DNA from: Siminovitchia thermophila | Lineage (GTDB): Bacteria; Bacillota; Bacilli; Bacillales; Bacillaceae_C | Assembly: GCF_016909185.1 (NCBI RefSeq) | Contig: NZ_JAFBFH010000007.1 | Coordinates: 62,001 to 126,000 of the forward strand | Reading direction: 5' to 3' | DNA: 64,000 bases | Shown: positions 36,120 through 47,261 of the stretch, piece by piece | Layout of the letters: every line of letters begins with the position of its first letter | Numbering within the stretch: position 1 is the stretch's first letter | Notes under the pieces: model-generated | What the model was told of the DNA's origin: nothing | Database searches by the model: none | The model's input: the letters and a program-made list of their open reading frames with translations, nothing else | Program-made: the position numbers and the translations under genes

Positions 36120-36770
36120 TTGACAGTAAAACGGACAATAAAAGCCTCTGTCAAAGATGAGCGGTTGATCGAAAAAAGAAGAAACCAGATGATCCGCGGT
36201 GCTGTTTCTCTTTTTAAGAAAAAAGGATTTCACCGAACGACAACGAGGGAAATTGCCAAGGCTGCCGGCTTCAGCATCGGTACGCTCTATGAATATATTA
36301 GAACGAAGGAAGATGTCCTGTTTCTCGTCTGTGACAGCATTTATGAGCAGGTAAAAGAGCGTTTTTACAGCATTGACCTGAAAGCGGGAACATTGGAAAG
36401 CCTGAAACTGGGAATTGACCATTATTTCCGAATCGTGGACGAAATGCAGGATGAAGTGCTTGTCATGTATCAGGAAGCAAAAGCTTTAACAAATGGAGCT
36501 TTGGCATATGTATTAAAGAAAGAGTTGGAAATGGTCGGGATGTTTGAGGAATTGATCCGGCGCTGTGTTGAAAATGGGGAGCTGGAGATCAATAATGAGC
36601 AGCAGCAATTATTGGCGCACAATATTTTTGTCCAAGGACAAATGTGGGGATTCAGGCGCTGGGCATTGCAAAAAACATGTACGATTGATGAATATATTCA
36701 ACTCCAAACCGATTTGCTTTTTTCAGGGATAAAAGGATTCAAGAAACAAGTAGAAGTGGGAGGAGAATGA
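36120..36770 (+). CDS. TetR/AcrR-family regulator of the acyl-CoA/icmF operon
   Basis: About 216 residues. The N-terminal helix-turn-helix is clear: [43 protein letters not shown] (about residues 25-68 from the chosen start). The C-terminal helical domain would bind a ligand, probably an acyl-CoA, by analogy with FadR-type proteins; that is inference. ATG at 36096 abuts the acdA stop but has no ribosome binding site; AGAAGGTGA lies before TTG 36120, so the latter is preferred. The 3' end overlaps the larger icmF frame. It differs clearly from B. subtilis FadR in its recognition helix. The palindrome at 30689-30708 is a possible operator. Confidence 0.85.
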   Translation: MTVKRTIKASVKDERLIEKRRNQMIRGAVSLFKKKGFHRTTTREIAKAAGFSIGTLYEYIRTKEDVLFLVCDSIYEQVKERFYSIDLKAGTLESLKLGIDHYFRIVDEMQDEVLVMYQEAKALTNGALAYVLKKELEMVGMFEELIRRCVENGELEINNEQQQLLAHNIFVQGQMWGFRRWALQKTCTIDEYIQLQTDLLFSGIKGFKKQVEVGGE

Positions 36771-36775
36771 CGAAT

Positions 36776-39700
36776 ATGGTAACTGATGTATACAGGCCGA
36801 AAAACCACATCCGATTTGTAACGGCATCCAGCTTGTTTGACGGGCATGACGCTTCCATTAATATTATGCGGAGAATCTTACAGTCAAGCGGTGCAGAAGT
36901 CATCCATCTGGGACATAACCGTTCGGTCGAAGAAGTTGTTCATGCTGCTATTCAGGAGGATGTTCAAGGGATTGCAGTATCTTCTTATCAGGGGGGGCAT
37001 GTTGAATATTTTAAATATATGCATGATTTATTAAAAGAAAAAGAAGCGCCCCATATTCGGATATTCGGAGGGGGAGGCGGCGTGATCATTCCCCGTGAAA
37101 TAAGGGAATTACATGATTACGGGATAGCGCGGATTTTTTCTCCCGATGATGGCAGGGAACTTGGCCTGCAGGGGATGATCAACTTGATGTTGCGGGAATG
37201 TGATTTTCCGACAATTCCCCAATCTCTGCCCGAAGAAGTGGAAAAACTGCAAACGGGGGACATATCGGCGGTCTCCAAACTGATTTCCATCGCTGAACAG
37301 AAGGTGCTGGACCCTGACTTGGACGCATACGGGGAAATATTTTCAGAAATAAAACAGCTGGCCCGGGATGTTCCAGTGCTTGGAATAACAGGGACGGGCG
37401 GCGCCGGTAAAAGTTCATTGACGGATGAGCTGATCCGCCGATTTCTTCATGAGCTGCCAGAGAAAAAAGCGGCTATTCTATCAGTAGATCCGACGAAACA
37501 GAAAACCGGCGGCGCGCTTCTGGGCGACCGAATTCGAATGAACGCCATCTTCTCACCAAGAATATACATGAGAAGTCTTGCTACAAGAGGATCGAAAAAT
37601 GAATTGTCACAAGCGATCAAAGATGCGATCAACGTTGTAAAAGCATCCGGGATGGACCTTGTGATTGTCGAAACGAGCGGGATCGGGCAGGGGGATGCGG
37701 AGATTCGGGAGATAAGCGACGTATCGATGTATGTCATGACAAGCGAATTCGGGGCGCCAACCCAACTGGAAAAAATTGATATGATCGACTTTGCCGACCT
37801 TGTCGTTATCAACAAATTTGAGAAAAAGGGTTCAGAGGATGCGTTAAATCAGGTACGTAAGCAATATCAACGCAGCCATATGTTATTTGACCGGGATTTG
37901 GATGAAATGCCTGTATATGGCACGATAGCGAGCCAGTTTAATGATCCGGGTACGAACGCCTTATTTGCCGCACTAATGGAAAAAATCAATGAAAAAGCCG
38001 GAACGGATTGGCAAACAACTTTTTCCACTTCGGAAAAAGTTGAAAAGAAGGATGTCATTATTCCGGTCAGCAGGCAGCATTATTTACGGGAGATTGCCGA
38101 TACAGTCCACCGGTACCATAAAGCGGCAGAAAAACAGGTCCGTATTGCCCGGAAGCTGTTCCAATTGGAAGGTGTAATCGCCGCTTTAAAAGAGGAAGAG
38201 GCAAATGGTGAAGCGCTGGAGGCTCTTCAAACTTTAAAAGAAGAGACCGCCAAGCAGCTTACCCCGGAATCAAAGGAAGTACTAGAATCATGGGAAAAGA
38301 AAAAAGAAGTATACGCCGGGGAAAAATATGTGACAAAAATCCGCGATCGGGAAATTGTTACGGAGTTGACTGTAAAAAGCCTTTCAGGTCTCTCCATACC
38401 AAAGGTCGTTCTTCCAAAATATGAAGATTACGGAGAAATTTTAAAATGGGTATATAAGGAAAACGTGCCCGGCTCCTTCCCTTACACAGCAGGAGTGTTC
38501 CCATTTAAACGCCAAGGAGAAGATCCGAAACGCCAGTTTGCCGGAGAAGGAACGCCGGAAAGAACGAATCGCCGTTTCCATTATTTATCAAAAGACGATC
38601 CGGCCAAGCGGTTAAGTACCGCTTTTGATTCAGTCACGTTATATGGGGAAGATCCGGATTACCGCCCGGATATTTACGGCAAAGTCGGTGAGAGCGGCGT
38701 GAGCATTTGTACACTTGAAGATATGAAAAAGCTGTATGCCGGCTTTGATTTATGCGCTCCCACTACATCCGTTTCCATGACAATTAACGGTCCTGCGCCG
38801 ATTATTTTGGCCATGTTTATGAATACGGCGATCTTTCAACAAGTTGAAAAAAGAAAAGAGGAGCTTGGCAGGGAATTGACGCCAAGTGAACAAGAAGAAG
38901 TAAAGGCATGGACCTTGCAAACTGTTCGCGGTACGGTTCAGGCCGATATTTTAAAAGAAGACCAGGGGCAAAATACATGCATTTTCTCAACGGAGTTTGC
39001 CTTGCGCATGATGGGCGATATTCAGCAATATTTTATTGACCATAAAGTAAGAAATTACTACTCCGTGTCCATTTCCGGATATCATATTGCCGAAGCTGGA
39101 GCCAATCCAATTTCCCAACTGGCTTTTACACTTGCCAACGGTTTTACGTATGTCGAGTATTATTTGAGCCGCGGCATGCATATTGATGATTTTGCACCGA
39201 ATCTGTCCTTCTTTTTCTCAAATGGGCTTGACCCTGAATATACAGTGATCGGGAGAGTGGCGAGACGGATTTGGGCGGTTGTCATGCGAGAAAAATATGG
39301 AGCGAATGAGCGAAGTCAAAAGTTGAAATATCACGTGCAGACATCGGGCAGATCGCTGCATGCCCAGGAAATTGACTTTAATGATATCCGCACAACGCTT
39401 CAAGCTCTCATGGCCTTGCAGGACAACTGCAATTCCCTTCATACAAATGCGTATGACGAAGCCATTACGACACCGACGGAAGAATCTGTCCGCAGGGCAA
39501 TGGCGATTCAAATGATTATTACAAAGGAACACGGTCTTTCCAAAAATGAAAATCCGCTTCAAGGTTCGTTTATCATTGAGGAATTGACGGATCTTGTCGA
39601 GGAAGCTGTATTGAAAGAGTTCGAGAAGTTAAATGACCGCGGAGGCGTTCTTGGCGCGATGGAAACACAATACCAGCGCAGTAAAATTCAGGAAGAATCG

Positions 39701-40033
39701 ATGTATTACGAAATGCTCAAGCACTCTGGGCAGTTGCCGATTATCGGTGTGAACACGTATCTGAATCCAAATCCCCCATCTGAGCAAGAATTGGACAATA
39801 TGGAGTTGGCCCGTGCTACAAAAGAGGAAAAAGAAACACAAATCCAAAACCTGCGGCAATTCCAGGAGAAACATGAAGACCAAGTAGAAACAGCACTGAA
39901 AAAATTAAAAGAAACGGCCATGAAGGGCGGCAATATTTTTGCCGAACTAATGGAGACAGTTAAAGTGGCCAGTTTGGGACAAATTACCAATGCGCTGTAC
40001 GAAGTTGGCGGCCAGTACCGAAGAAATATGTAG
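36776..40033 (+). CDS. icmF: Fused isobutyryl-CoA mutase with G-protein chaperone
   Basis: A 1085-residue adenosylcobalamin enzyme interconverting isobutyryl-CoA and n-butyryl-CoA. Domains in order: the B12-binding domain (residues about 12-150) with the DGHD motif near 22-25, whose His ligates cobalt; a MeaB/ArgK-type GTPase with Walker [11 protein letters not shown] near 203-213, protecting and loading the mutase; a linker; and the TIM-barrel substrate domain (about 560 to the end; [30 protein letters not shown]). This three-part fusion defines IcmF, described for Geobacillus and others. ATG at 36776 is ten bases after GGGAGGAG; ATG 36767 overlaps the TetR stop and is too close to it. It links to the B12 uptake genes at 26-28 kb and to the acyl-CoA dehydrogenases upstream. 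Confidence 0.95.
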   Translation: MVTDVYRPKNHIRFVTASSLFDGHDASINIMRRILQSSGAEVIHLGHNRSVEEVVHAAIQEDVQGIAVSSYQGGHVEYFKYMHDLLKEKEAPHIRIFGGGGGVIIPREIRELHDYGIARIFSPDDGRELGLQGMINLMLRECDFPTIPQSLPEEVEKLQTGDISAVSKLISIAEQKVLDPDLDAYGEIFSEIKQLARDVPVLGITGTGGAGKSSLTDELIRRFLHELPEKKAAILSVDPTKQKTGGALLGDRIRMNAIFSPRIYMRSLATRGSKNELSQAIKDAINVVKASGMDLVIVETSGIGQGDAEIREISDVSMYVMTSEFGAPTQLEKIDMIDFADLVVINKFEKKGSEDALNQVRKQYQRSHMLFDRDLDEMPVYGTIASQFNDPGTNALFAALMEKINEKAGTDWQTTFSTSEKVEKKDVIIPVSRQHYLREIADTVHRYHKAAEKQVRIARKLFQLEGVIAALKEEEANGEALEALQTLKEETAKQLTPESKEVLESWEKKKEVYAGEKYVTKIRDREIVTELTVKSLSGLSIPKVVLPKYEDYGEILKWVYKENVPGSFPYTAGVFPFKRQGEDPKRQFAGEGTPERTNRRFHYLSKDDPAKRLSTAFDSVTLYGEDPDYRPDIYGKVGESGVSICTLEDMKKLYAGFDLCAPTTSVSMTINGPAPIILAMFMNTAIFQQVEKRKEELGRELTPSEQEEVKAWTLQTVRGTVQADILKEDQGQNTCIFSTEFALRMMGDIQQYFIDHKVRNYYSVSISGYHIAEAGANPISQLAFTLANGFTYVEYYLSRGMHIDDFAPNLSFFFSNGLDPEYTVIGRVARRIWAVVMREKYGANERSQKLKYHVQTSGRSLHAQEIDFNDIRTTLQALMALQDNCNSLHTNAYDEAITTPTEESVRRAMAIQMIITKEHGLSKNENPLQGSFIIEELTDLVEEAVLKEFEKLNDRGGVLGAMETQYQRSKIQEESMYYEMLKHSGQLPIIGVNTYLNPNPPSEQELDNMELARATKEEKETQIQNLRQFQEKHEDQVETALKKLKETAMKGGNIFAELMETVKVASLGQITNALYEVGGQYRRNM

Positions 40034-40108
40034 TCGCGTATATGGATTTTTATCGTATAACAGGATAAAATTATAACTATAAATTGTTCCATGACTGGAT
40101 GTGGGTGC

Positions 40109-40306
40109 ATGAAGTTCGGGGTCAAGGTGTTAGGATATTCGATTGCAGTTGCCGTAAGTTATTATTTGTACCAAAGCCGTCTTGGGGCCATTCCTTTTCT
40201 AGCAGCCTCCGCAGTCATGTTTTATTTAGGGTACCGACTATCAAGCCCCATATTCAAGAATGAGAAAACCCGTCCTAAAGAACAACCGCCCGAGACGGGG
40301 AAGTAG
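40109..40306 (+). CDS. Putative small membrane protein
   Basis: About 65 residues (71 if ATG 40091 is used) with one or two hydrophobic segments (VLGYSIAVAVSYYLY and GAIPFLAASAVMFYLGYRL) and a hydrophilic, basic tail. GGATGTGGGTGC before ATG 40109 is a weak ribosome binding site. No family is recognised. A strong terminator follows directly, which supports the frame being the end of a transcript, possibly that of the icmF operon. Confidence 0.5.
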   Translation: MKFGVKVLGYSIAVAVSYYLYQSRLGAIPFLAASAVMFYLGYRLSSPIFKNEKTRPKEQPPETGK

Positions 40307-40307
40307 C

Positions 40308-40345
40308 ATCCATGGCTTCGTTTAAGGCCACGGATGTTTTTCTTT
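40308..40345 (+). terminator. Rho-independent terminator
   Basis: CATCCATGGC (40308-40317) pairs with GCCACGGATG (40327-40336) with one mismatch, followed by TTTTTCTTTT. It separates the icmF operon from the iron transporter. Confidence 0.85.
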
Positions 40346-40389
40346 TGTGCAGCCATGTCTAATTTGTCATAAATTTATCTAAAAATAAA

Positions 40390-40438
40390 TTGACAAGAAG
40401 GCGGGAATCTATATAATTGAAATTGAGAATCGTTATCA
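40390..40438 (+). promoter_or_regulatory. Promoter with Fur box for the iron transporter
   Basis: TTGACA (40390-40395), 16 bases, TATAAT (40412-40417) is a strong SigA promoter. TGAGAATCGTTATCA at 40424-40438 matches the Fur 7-1-7 core TGATAATNATTATCA at 12 of 14 specified positions and would cover the transcription start. Iron-bound Fur is expected to repress the three genes that follow. Confidence 0.85.
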
Positions 40439-40468
40439 ATTCTTATTCAGTCAAGGAGTTGTTCACTA

Positions 40469-41545
40469 GTGAGAAAAATAGTAGCTTTTGTACTTTGTGT
40501 CTTTATGATGACACTTGCAGCGTGTGGAAATCAAAATTCGGCTCCAAAAGATAATGAGTCGGATAAGCAGAATAAAAAAGAAGAAACAAAAGAAAAGGTT
40601 GTTAACTTATATTCAAGCAGGCATTACGATGTCGACGATGAATTATACGGAAAGTTTGAAGAAAAGACAGGCATTAAGGTAAACGTTATCAAAGGTGAAG
40701 CAGATGAGCTGCTTGAGCGTATTAAGCGGGAAGGCGATGCAACCCAGGCCGATTTGTTTTTGACGGCGGATGCCGGCAGGCTGTTCCGTGCGAAAGATGC
40801 TGATGTTCTGGAGTCTGTCGAAAGCGATACGCTTGACAAGCAAGTTCCCAAGAAATTCAGAGATAATGACAAAACTTGGTACGGTTTGACAAAAAGAGCG
40901 CGAATTTTAGTGTATAATAAAGATAAAGTAAAAGAAGACGAGCTTTCCACATACGAAGATTTAGTGGATGAAAAATGGAAAGGGCGCATTCTTGTTCGTT
41001 CCTCCGAAAATATTTACAATCAGTCATTATTGGCTTCCTTTATTGAAATTGACGGCGAAGAAAAAGCGAAAGAATGGGCTGAAGGTATTGTGAAAAATAT
41101 GGCGAGAAAACCGGAAGGCGGAGACCGTGACCAGGCTAAAGCAATTGCTGCTGGTGTGGGTGACGTCGCCATTATGAACACATACTATTTTGGCCAGATG
41201 CTCAATTCCGAAGATCCGGAAGAAGTGAAAGTGGCTGAGCAGCTCGGCGTTTTCTTCCCTAACCAGGAAACAACGGGAACACATGTGAACATCAGTGGAG
41301 CCGGCGTTGTCAAAGGGTCAAAAAATAAAGAAAATGCCATTGCCCTCCTTGAATACTTAACAAGCGAAGAGGCGCAAGGAAAATTTGCGGAAGCAAACTA
41401 TGAATATCCAGTAAATGAAAAAGTTGAACCATCCGAGTTATTAAAGTCATGGGGAGAGTTTAAAGAACAAGATATTCCTCTTTCAGTACTTGGCGATAAC
41501 AATGCCAAGGCACTCATGGTCTTTAATGAAGTAGGCTGGCAATAA
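40469..41545 (+). CDS. Ferric-iron ABC transporter substrate-binding lipoprotein (FbpA/FutA-like)
   Basis: A 358-residue lipoprotein: signal KIVAFVLCVFMMTLAACG with lipobox LAAC. The mature protein is of the iron-binding class: VVNLYSSRHYDVDDELYGKFEEKTGIKVNVI near the start, and AIMNTYYFGQM, whose adjacent tyrosines are Fe(III) ligands in FutA/FbpA proteins. It captures ferric iron outside the cell for the permease and ATPase that follow. The GTG start has AAGGAG upstream. The Fur box in front supports iron as the substrate. A hairpin without T run separates it from the permease gene and may reduce or stabilise transcripts. Confidence 0.92.
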   Translation: MRKIVAFVLCVFMMTLAACGNQNSAPKDNESDKQNKKEETKEKVVNLYSSRHYDVDDELYGKFEEKTGIKVNVIKGEADELLERIKREGDATQADLFLTADAGRLFRAKDADVLESVESDTLDKQVPKKFRDNDKTWYGLTKRARILVYNKDKVKEDELSTYEDLVDEKWKGRILVRSSENIYNQSLLASFIEIDGEEKAKEWAEGIVKNMARKPEGGDRDQAKAIAAGVGDVAIMNTYYFGQMLNSEDPEEVKVAEQLGVFFPNQETTGTHVNISGAGVVKGSKNKENAIALLEYLTSEEAQGKFAEANYEYPVNEKVEPSELLKSWGEFKEQDIPLSVLGDNNAKALMVFNEVGWQ

Positions 41546-41554
41546 GGAATATGA

Positions 41555-41579
41555 CCCTTGCCGTTTGGTGCGGCAAGGG
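41555..41579 (+). promoter_or_regulatory. Intercistronic hairpin between binding protein and permease genes
   Basis: CCCTTGCCG (41555-41563) pairs perfectly with CGGCAAGGG (41571-41579). Only GCGTTGC follows, so it is unlikely to be a full terminator. Such hairpins after binding-protein genes often raise their mRNA level relative to the permease; that role is inference. Confidence 0.7.
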
Positions 41580-41609
41580 GCGTTGCTATATTAATGGGGT
41601 GTAAGTTTC

Positions 41610-43238
41610 GTGCGAAAGTTGGTTAATGTAAACGGTTGGACGGTCGCTGCCGCCATCATTATCATATTGTTGTTTTTGCCGAATTTGGCGATCGTTTCAG
41701 GCTTGTTTACGCCGTCAAATGAAAACTGGGAGCATATTAAGGAATTTGTGCTGTATAAATATCTGCAGACATCTCTCATTCTTGTACTCTCAACCGCTTT
41801 TTTGACAATTGCCATTGGGTTGAGTCTCGCTTGGCTCATTGCCCAGTACAACTTTCCGCTGCGGAACTTTTTAAAGTGGGCGCTCATTTTGCCCCTTTCG
41901 ATTCCGCCATTTATCGGTGCTTACACCTATCATGGCATTCTCAATTATACGGGTATTATTCAAAAAACACTCCGGAACCAATTTGATATGTCCTTGGATC
42001 CGAATTATTTTAACATCATGAATATACCAGGGGCTATTTTTATCTATACACTTTTTTTATATCCATATGTATATACCATTACGAGGATTTTTCTGTCACA
42101 GCAGACGGCTTCCCTCATTGAAAGCGCGAGAGTGCTAGGGAAAGGGCCATGGCAAATTTTTTTCCAGGTTGTGCTTCCCATTTCGAGAGCAGCCGTCGTT
42201 GGCGGTGCCAGCTTAGTCATATTGGAAGTACTGAATGATTACGGTGTGGTCAAATATTACGGTATTCAAACGTTCAGCACAGCCATTTTTCAAGCTTGGT
42301 TTGGGCTTGGTGATGTCGGAACTTCAATCAAACTCGCCGGTACATTGATGGTCCTTGTCATTTTGATTCTTATTGTGGAGAAGCTATTGCGTGGCAGGAA
42401 GCAATTCAGCTTTTCTACAACGAAAATCAGGCCGCTTCCGCTTGTCCAATTGACCGGCATGAAAGCCAAATTGGCTTCCATATACGGTATGACCGTTTTA
42501 AGCTTTGGTTTTTTCATACCGGTTTTGCAATTAGTCGATTGGCTTGTGCTCACATGGGGGAAAATCCCATTCCAGGAATTTTTCACATATGTGAAAAATT
42601 CAGTCTTTGTGGCGGGAACCAGCGCCGCCATCATTATCGCTTTCGCGCTCGTTGTCGGCAATTTCAGCAGGCTTGTTCACGGAAAAGTGGCGAAAACAAT
42701 GCCAAAGGTAACGGTGCTGGGCTACTCCATCCCTGGGGCGGTGATTGCCGTAGCGGTCGTTACGACCTTTATTGCCATTGATCAGATGCTTGCTCCCATT
42801 TATCAAAGAATGGGCCTGCAAACGACGCTTGTGTTAAGTGTTAGCATTGTGATGCTCATCACCGCCTACATTATTCGGTTTTTTGCGATTGGCTTTCATT
42901 CGATTGAATCTGGTTATGATAAAATAGGAACAGATTTTCGCGATGCTTCACGCCTGCTTGGCATGGGGCTGACAAAAACATTCATCAAAGTGGATGTTCC
43001 TTTGATGAAAGGCGCCATTATTAGCGGATTTATTCTTGTTTTTATTGATATATTAAAGGAAATACCGTTGACATTAATCCTTCGGCCGTTTAATTTTGAT
43101 ACCTTGTCCACAAAAGCGTTTCAGTACGCGAGTGATGAAAAAATCATGGAAGCGTCCCAGGCTTCCCTGGTGATTGTTGCTCTTAGCGCTTTGTCTATCT
43201 TTGTCTTTCACAAGCTACTTGAAAAGGAGCCGCGATAA
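41610..43238 (+). CDS. Ferric-iron ABC transporter permease (FbpB-like, fused double domain)
   Basis: A 542-residue protein with two tandem six-helix BPD-type permease domains, as in FbpB/SfuB iron permeases. Each half carries a cytoplasmic EAA-type loop: ESARVLGKGPWQIFFQVVLPISR near residue 170 and DASRLLGMGLTKTFIKVDVPLM near 445. GTG at 41610 has a GGGGTGTAAG site upstream. The gene lies between the binding protein and the ATPase, with the next gene starting directly after its stop. Confidence 0.92.
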   Translation: MRKLVNVNGWTVAAAIIIILLFLPNLAIVSGLFTPSNENWEHIKEFVLYKYLQTSLILVLSTAFLTIAIGLSLAWLIAQYNFPLRNFLKWALILPLSIPPFIGAYTYHGILNYTGIIQKTLRNQFDMSLDPNYFNIMNIPGAIFIYTLFLYPYVYTITRIFLSQQTASLIESARVLGKGPWQIFFQVVLPISRAAVVGGASLVILEVLNDYGVVKYYGIQTFSTAIFQAWFGLGDVGTSIKLAGTLMVLVILILIVEKLLRGRKQFSFSTTKIRPLPLVQLTGMKAKLASIYGMTVLSFGFFIPVLQLVDWLVLTWGKIPFQEFFTYVKNSVFVAGTSAAIIIAFALVVGNFSRLVHGKVAKTMPKVTVLGYSIPGAVIAVAVVTTFIAIDQMLAPIYQRMGLQTTLVLSVSIVMLITAYIIRFFAIGFHSIESGYDKIGTDFRDASRLLGMGLTKTFIKVDVPLMKGAIISGFILVFIDILKEIPLTLILRPFNFDTLSTKAFQYASDEKIMEASQASLVIVALSALSIFVFHKLLEKEPR

Positions 43239-43976
43239 ATGTTTATTTCGATAGAAAACGTATGCTTTTGTTATGACCCGAAAGAAAGAGCAGTGGATGG
43301 ATTTTCAATGAAAATTGAAAAAGGTGAAGTAGTTTCCATACTGGGGCCGAGCGGGAGCGGAAAAAGTACCTTGCTTCGTTTATTTGCCGGATTGGAAGTG
43401 CCTTGTGAAGGTTCTTTTACAATCGAGGATGTAGTTATATTCAATGATAAATCATTCATTCAGCCCGAAAAGCGCGGGATCGGCATGGTGTTTCAGGATT
43501 ATGCCCTCTTTCCTCATATGACCGTCGAGGAAAACATCGCGTTTGGCCTGAATAAAATGAAGAAAGCGGAGAAAAAAGCAAGAGTGGCCGAAGTGCTTGA
43601 GATCGTCGAATTAACGGGATATGAAAAAAGATACCCGCACCAGCTGAGCGGGGGCCAGCAGCAGCGGGTGGCCATCGCCAGAGCGATTGCTCCGAATCCC
43701 AACCTTCTTTTGCTTGATGAACCGTTTAGTAATTTAGATGCCGAGTTGCAAGTGAAAATCAGAAAGGACTTGCGCAACATCTTAAAGGCTGCCGGCATTA
43801 CCGCCATCTTTGTCACCCATGACGAGAATGACGCCTTGGCAATTGCCGACCGGATTGTTCAATTAAAAGATGGAAAAATTGTCCATAGCGGGAGGCCGTG
43901 CGATATTCTTGGCGCCCAATCCTGGTCTGGAAAAAACGTGCAACACCTTGAGAAAGAAGATCTCATTGAAGTTTAA
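43239..43976 (+). CDS. Ferric-iron ABC transporter ATPase (FbpC-like)
   Basis: A 245-residue ATPase with Walker A GPSGSGKST near residue 36, Q-loop VFQDYALFPHM, signature LSGGQQQR and Walker B LLLLDEPFSNLD, then the switch His in VTHDENDA. It powers the permease encoded just upstream; the start codon follows the permease stop without a gap, so they are coupled. FbpC proteins often have a C-terminal regulatory domain, absent here. A terminator follows. Confidence 0.93.
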   Translation: MFISIENVCFCYDPKERAVDGFSMKIEKGEVVSILGPSGSGKSTLLRLFAGLEVPCEGSFTIEDVVIFNDKSFIQPEKRGIGMVFQDYALFPHMTVEENIAFGLNKMKKAEKKARVAEVLEIVELTGYEKRYPHQLSGGQQQRVAIARAIAPNPNLLLLDEPFSNLDAELQVKIRKDLRNILKAAGITAIFVTHDENDALAIADRIVQLKDGKIVHSGRPCDILGAQSWSGKNVQHLEKEDLIEV

Positions 43977-43984
43977 AAAACTTT

Positions 43985-44015
43985 TCCAAACTCTTCGGAG
44001 TTTGGATTTTTTTTT
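43985..44015 (+). terminator. Terminator of the iron transport operon
   Basis: TCCAAACTC (43985-43993), loop TTCG, GAGTTTGGA (43998-44006), then nine T: a near-ideal terminator. Confidence 0.95.
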
Positions 44016-44178
44016 GCTGTTTTTTTGAATTCGGGCTTTTTTTCATCTTAATAGAGAAATAAACATGAAAAGAGTAGCATAAACGAAAGATATTTGTTTA
44101 TAATGTTGAGTATGGATTTTTAACTATAAGGCTATTGAGAGCCATTTAAATACATATAGCGGAAAGGTTGTGCGATGA

Positions 44179-44718
44179 TTGAACTTGCAAAATTTAACGT
44201 TGGAAGAACGGGAAGAAATGTCACTTATTGAAATTGCACAGTATTTGTTGGAAGAAAAAAAGGAGGCTTTACCATTTCAGGAATTGGTTGCTCAAATTGC
44301 CAACTATTTGGAGCTTTCGGATGAGGAAATGTCTTCGCGAATGCTACAATTTTATACGGATTTAAACGTGGACGGACGCTTTTTGACATTGGGTGAAAAC
44401 CGCTGGGGCCTGAAAGAGTGGTATCCGTTTGATCAAGTAGACGAAGAAATCATCGCTCCCGTCAAACCGAAGAAGAAAAAGAAAGCAAAACGGGCCTTTG
44501 AAGAAGATGAGGAGTTGCTCGAACTGGAAGAAGAAGATCTTGAATACGACATGGATCTTGAAGATGAAGACGTAGAAGAAGATGAAAGCCTGGAGGCGCT
44601 TCGAGAGGAAGAAGAAGCGGAATATGAAGAAGAAGAATTGTTGGATGACGAGGATTATGAACTGGAAGAAGAAGAGGAGGAAGACGTCGATTTAGAAGAA
44701 GAAGAAGAGGAAGAATAA
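44179..44718 (+). CDS. rpoE: RNA polymerase delta subunit
   Basis: A 179-residue protein with the folded N-terminal HARE-HTH domain (MSLIEIAQYLLEEKKEALPFQELVAQIA, FYTDLNVDGRFLTLGENRWGLKEWYPFDQ), a Lys-rich linker and a C-terminal half composed almost entirely of Glu and Asp. Delta binds RNA polymerase of Gram-positive bacteria and increases promoter selectivity and enzyme recycling. The TTG start at 44179 has GGAAAGG upstream; an out-of-frame ATG at 44175 opens an 18-codon frame only. It stands before pyrG as in B. subtilis. Confidence 0.95.
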   Translation: MNLQNLTLEEREEMSLIEIAQYLLEEKKEALPFQELVAQIANYLELSDEEMSSRMLQFYTDLNVDGRFLTLGENRWGLKEWYPFDQVDEEIIAPVKPKKKKKAKRAFEEDEELLELEEEDLEYDMDLEDEDVEEDESLEALREEEEAEYEEEELLDDEDYELEEEEEEDVDLEEEEEEE

Positions 44719-44722
44719 AATC

Positions 44723-44836
44723 TTGACTTCTCTTCTCCTAATCTGTAGTATTTTATTTGGGCTCCTTGAAAAAGGACATACAGATAATATGTAACGCTCC
44801 CGTACAGCAATTTGTGGCGGGGCGTTTTTTATTTTA
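44723..44836 (+). promoter_or_regulatory. pyrG promoter and CTP-sensing attenuator
   Basis: TTGACT (44723-44728), 17 bases, TAGTAT (44746-44751), then the likely start GGGCTCC at 44759. In B. subtilis pyrG the transcript also starts GGGCUC. When CTP is low, polymerase adds extra G residues there, and the poly-G pairs with a C/U-rich strand of the terminator to prevent termination. The matching terminator is here: AACGCTCCCG (44793-44802) with CGGGGCGTT (44818-44826) and a T run. The CTCCCG target in its left arm is kept. Confidence 0.88.
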
Positions 44837-44865
44837 GTAACTTTGGGAAACATGAGGAAGGATAA

Positions 44866-46479
<1,614 letters not shown>

Positions 46480-46491
46480 TCGATGTATGAA

Positions 46492-46524
46492 AAAGCTGCC
46501 TTCATCACAAGGGCAGCTTTATTT
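46492..46524. terminator. Bidirectional terminator between pyrG and ywjG
   Basis: AAAGCTGCC (46492-46500) pairs with GGGCAGCTTT (46511-46520), with A and T runs on the two sides. The right arm contains the stop codon of the minus-strand ywjG, so it can end both convergent transcripts. Confidence 0.85.
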
Positions 46525-47040
46525 ATATTCTTCCAGCATATCGTCTATGTTGAATTTGAGACCATAATAAATATACAAAGCGGACATTAAGGAAGGAATA
46601 CAAACGCGGTTCCCGTCTTCAGCAGGAAGAATGGGCTTGATTACGTGAGTATTGATATGTATATCAGCTAATTGTGATAAACATTCCGCACCATCTTTTA
46701 CCGTACCGGCAACAGATACAAATGGAATGCCTTTTTCTGCAAGAGTTTTCCCAAGAGAAAGCGCATCTTGATCATCGGATAGGCGTGTGAAAACAATCAC
46801 TCTGTCCGTGTGGGACAATTGTGATGATTGTTCAAGCTTTTTCGTTTTTTTCATCGGCTCGGGTCCATTCAAGGCATTCATGACGACTCCTTCCATTTCG
46901 CCATACCCTTTTATAAAGATAGAACCTTCCCCGACAGCTGCTTGGGCCAAAAGCCGGGCTCCGTCTTCTAATGGAAATTCTTCTTTCTCTCTAACGCTGG
47001 AAAATACGCCGATCAGTTGCGTGGATAGCATTTTCAACAT
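46519..47040 (-). CDS. ywjG: YwjG family protein (DUF2529)
   Basis: A 173-residue protein beginning MLKMLSTQLIGVFSSV. The DUF2529 fold resembles SIS-type sugar-phosphate domains (GEGSIFIKGYGEMEGV, DRVIVFTRLSDDQDALSLGKTLAEKGIPFVSVAG); its function is unknown. ATG at 47040 is selected because AAAAAGGAGCAACAT precedes it; a frame extending to 47100 is unlikely. The gene is divergent from spo0F and convergent with pyrG, exactly as in B. subtilis. Confidence 0.88.
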   Translation of the reverse strand: MLKMLSTQLIGVFSSVREKEEFPLEDGARLLAQAAVGEGSIFIKGYGEMEGVVMNALNGPEPMKKTKKLEQSSQLSHTDRVIVFTRLSDDQDALSLGKTLAEKGIPFVSVAGTVKDGAECLSQLADIHINTHVIKPILPAEDGNRVCIPSLMSALYIYYGLKFNIDDMLEEYK

Positions 47041-47128
47041 ATATGTTGCTCCTTTTTGGAAAAATATACATATATTATAGGCACATTTATGGAATAGCAA
47101 AAGAAATATGATCGGGTTGAATACTTTA

Positions 47129-47158
47129 GAAGGAAAAAATGTAACTCATATCGAACTT
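47129..47158 (+). promoter_or_regulatory. Candidate SigH promoter of spo0F
   Basis: GAAGGAAAA (47129-47137) matches the SigH -35 RNAGGAWWW fully; after 12 bases ATCGAACTT (47150-47158) matches the -10 RNNGAATWW at all but one fixed position. B. subtilis spo0F has a SigH promoter. The -10 also resembles a Spo0A box (TGTCGAA) with mismatches. A TATAAT at 47192-47197 could be part of a second, vegetative promoter, but its -35 is not evident. Confidence 0.6.
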
Positions 47159-47261
47159 AACATACTATAGAAAAAATATTAAAAATAAATATATAATGCT
47201 AGTATTTTATACTTAATGGAGGGGTTTATTGAGGAATATAAACAATAGGGGGATGAATATA

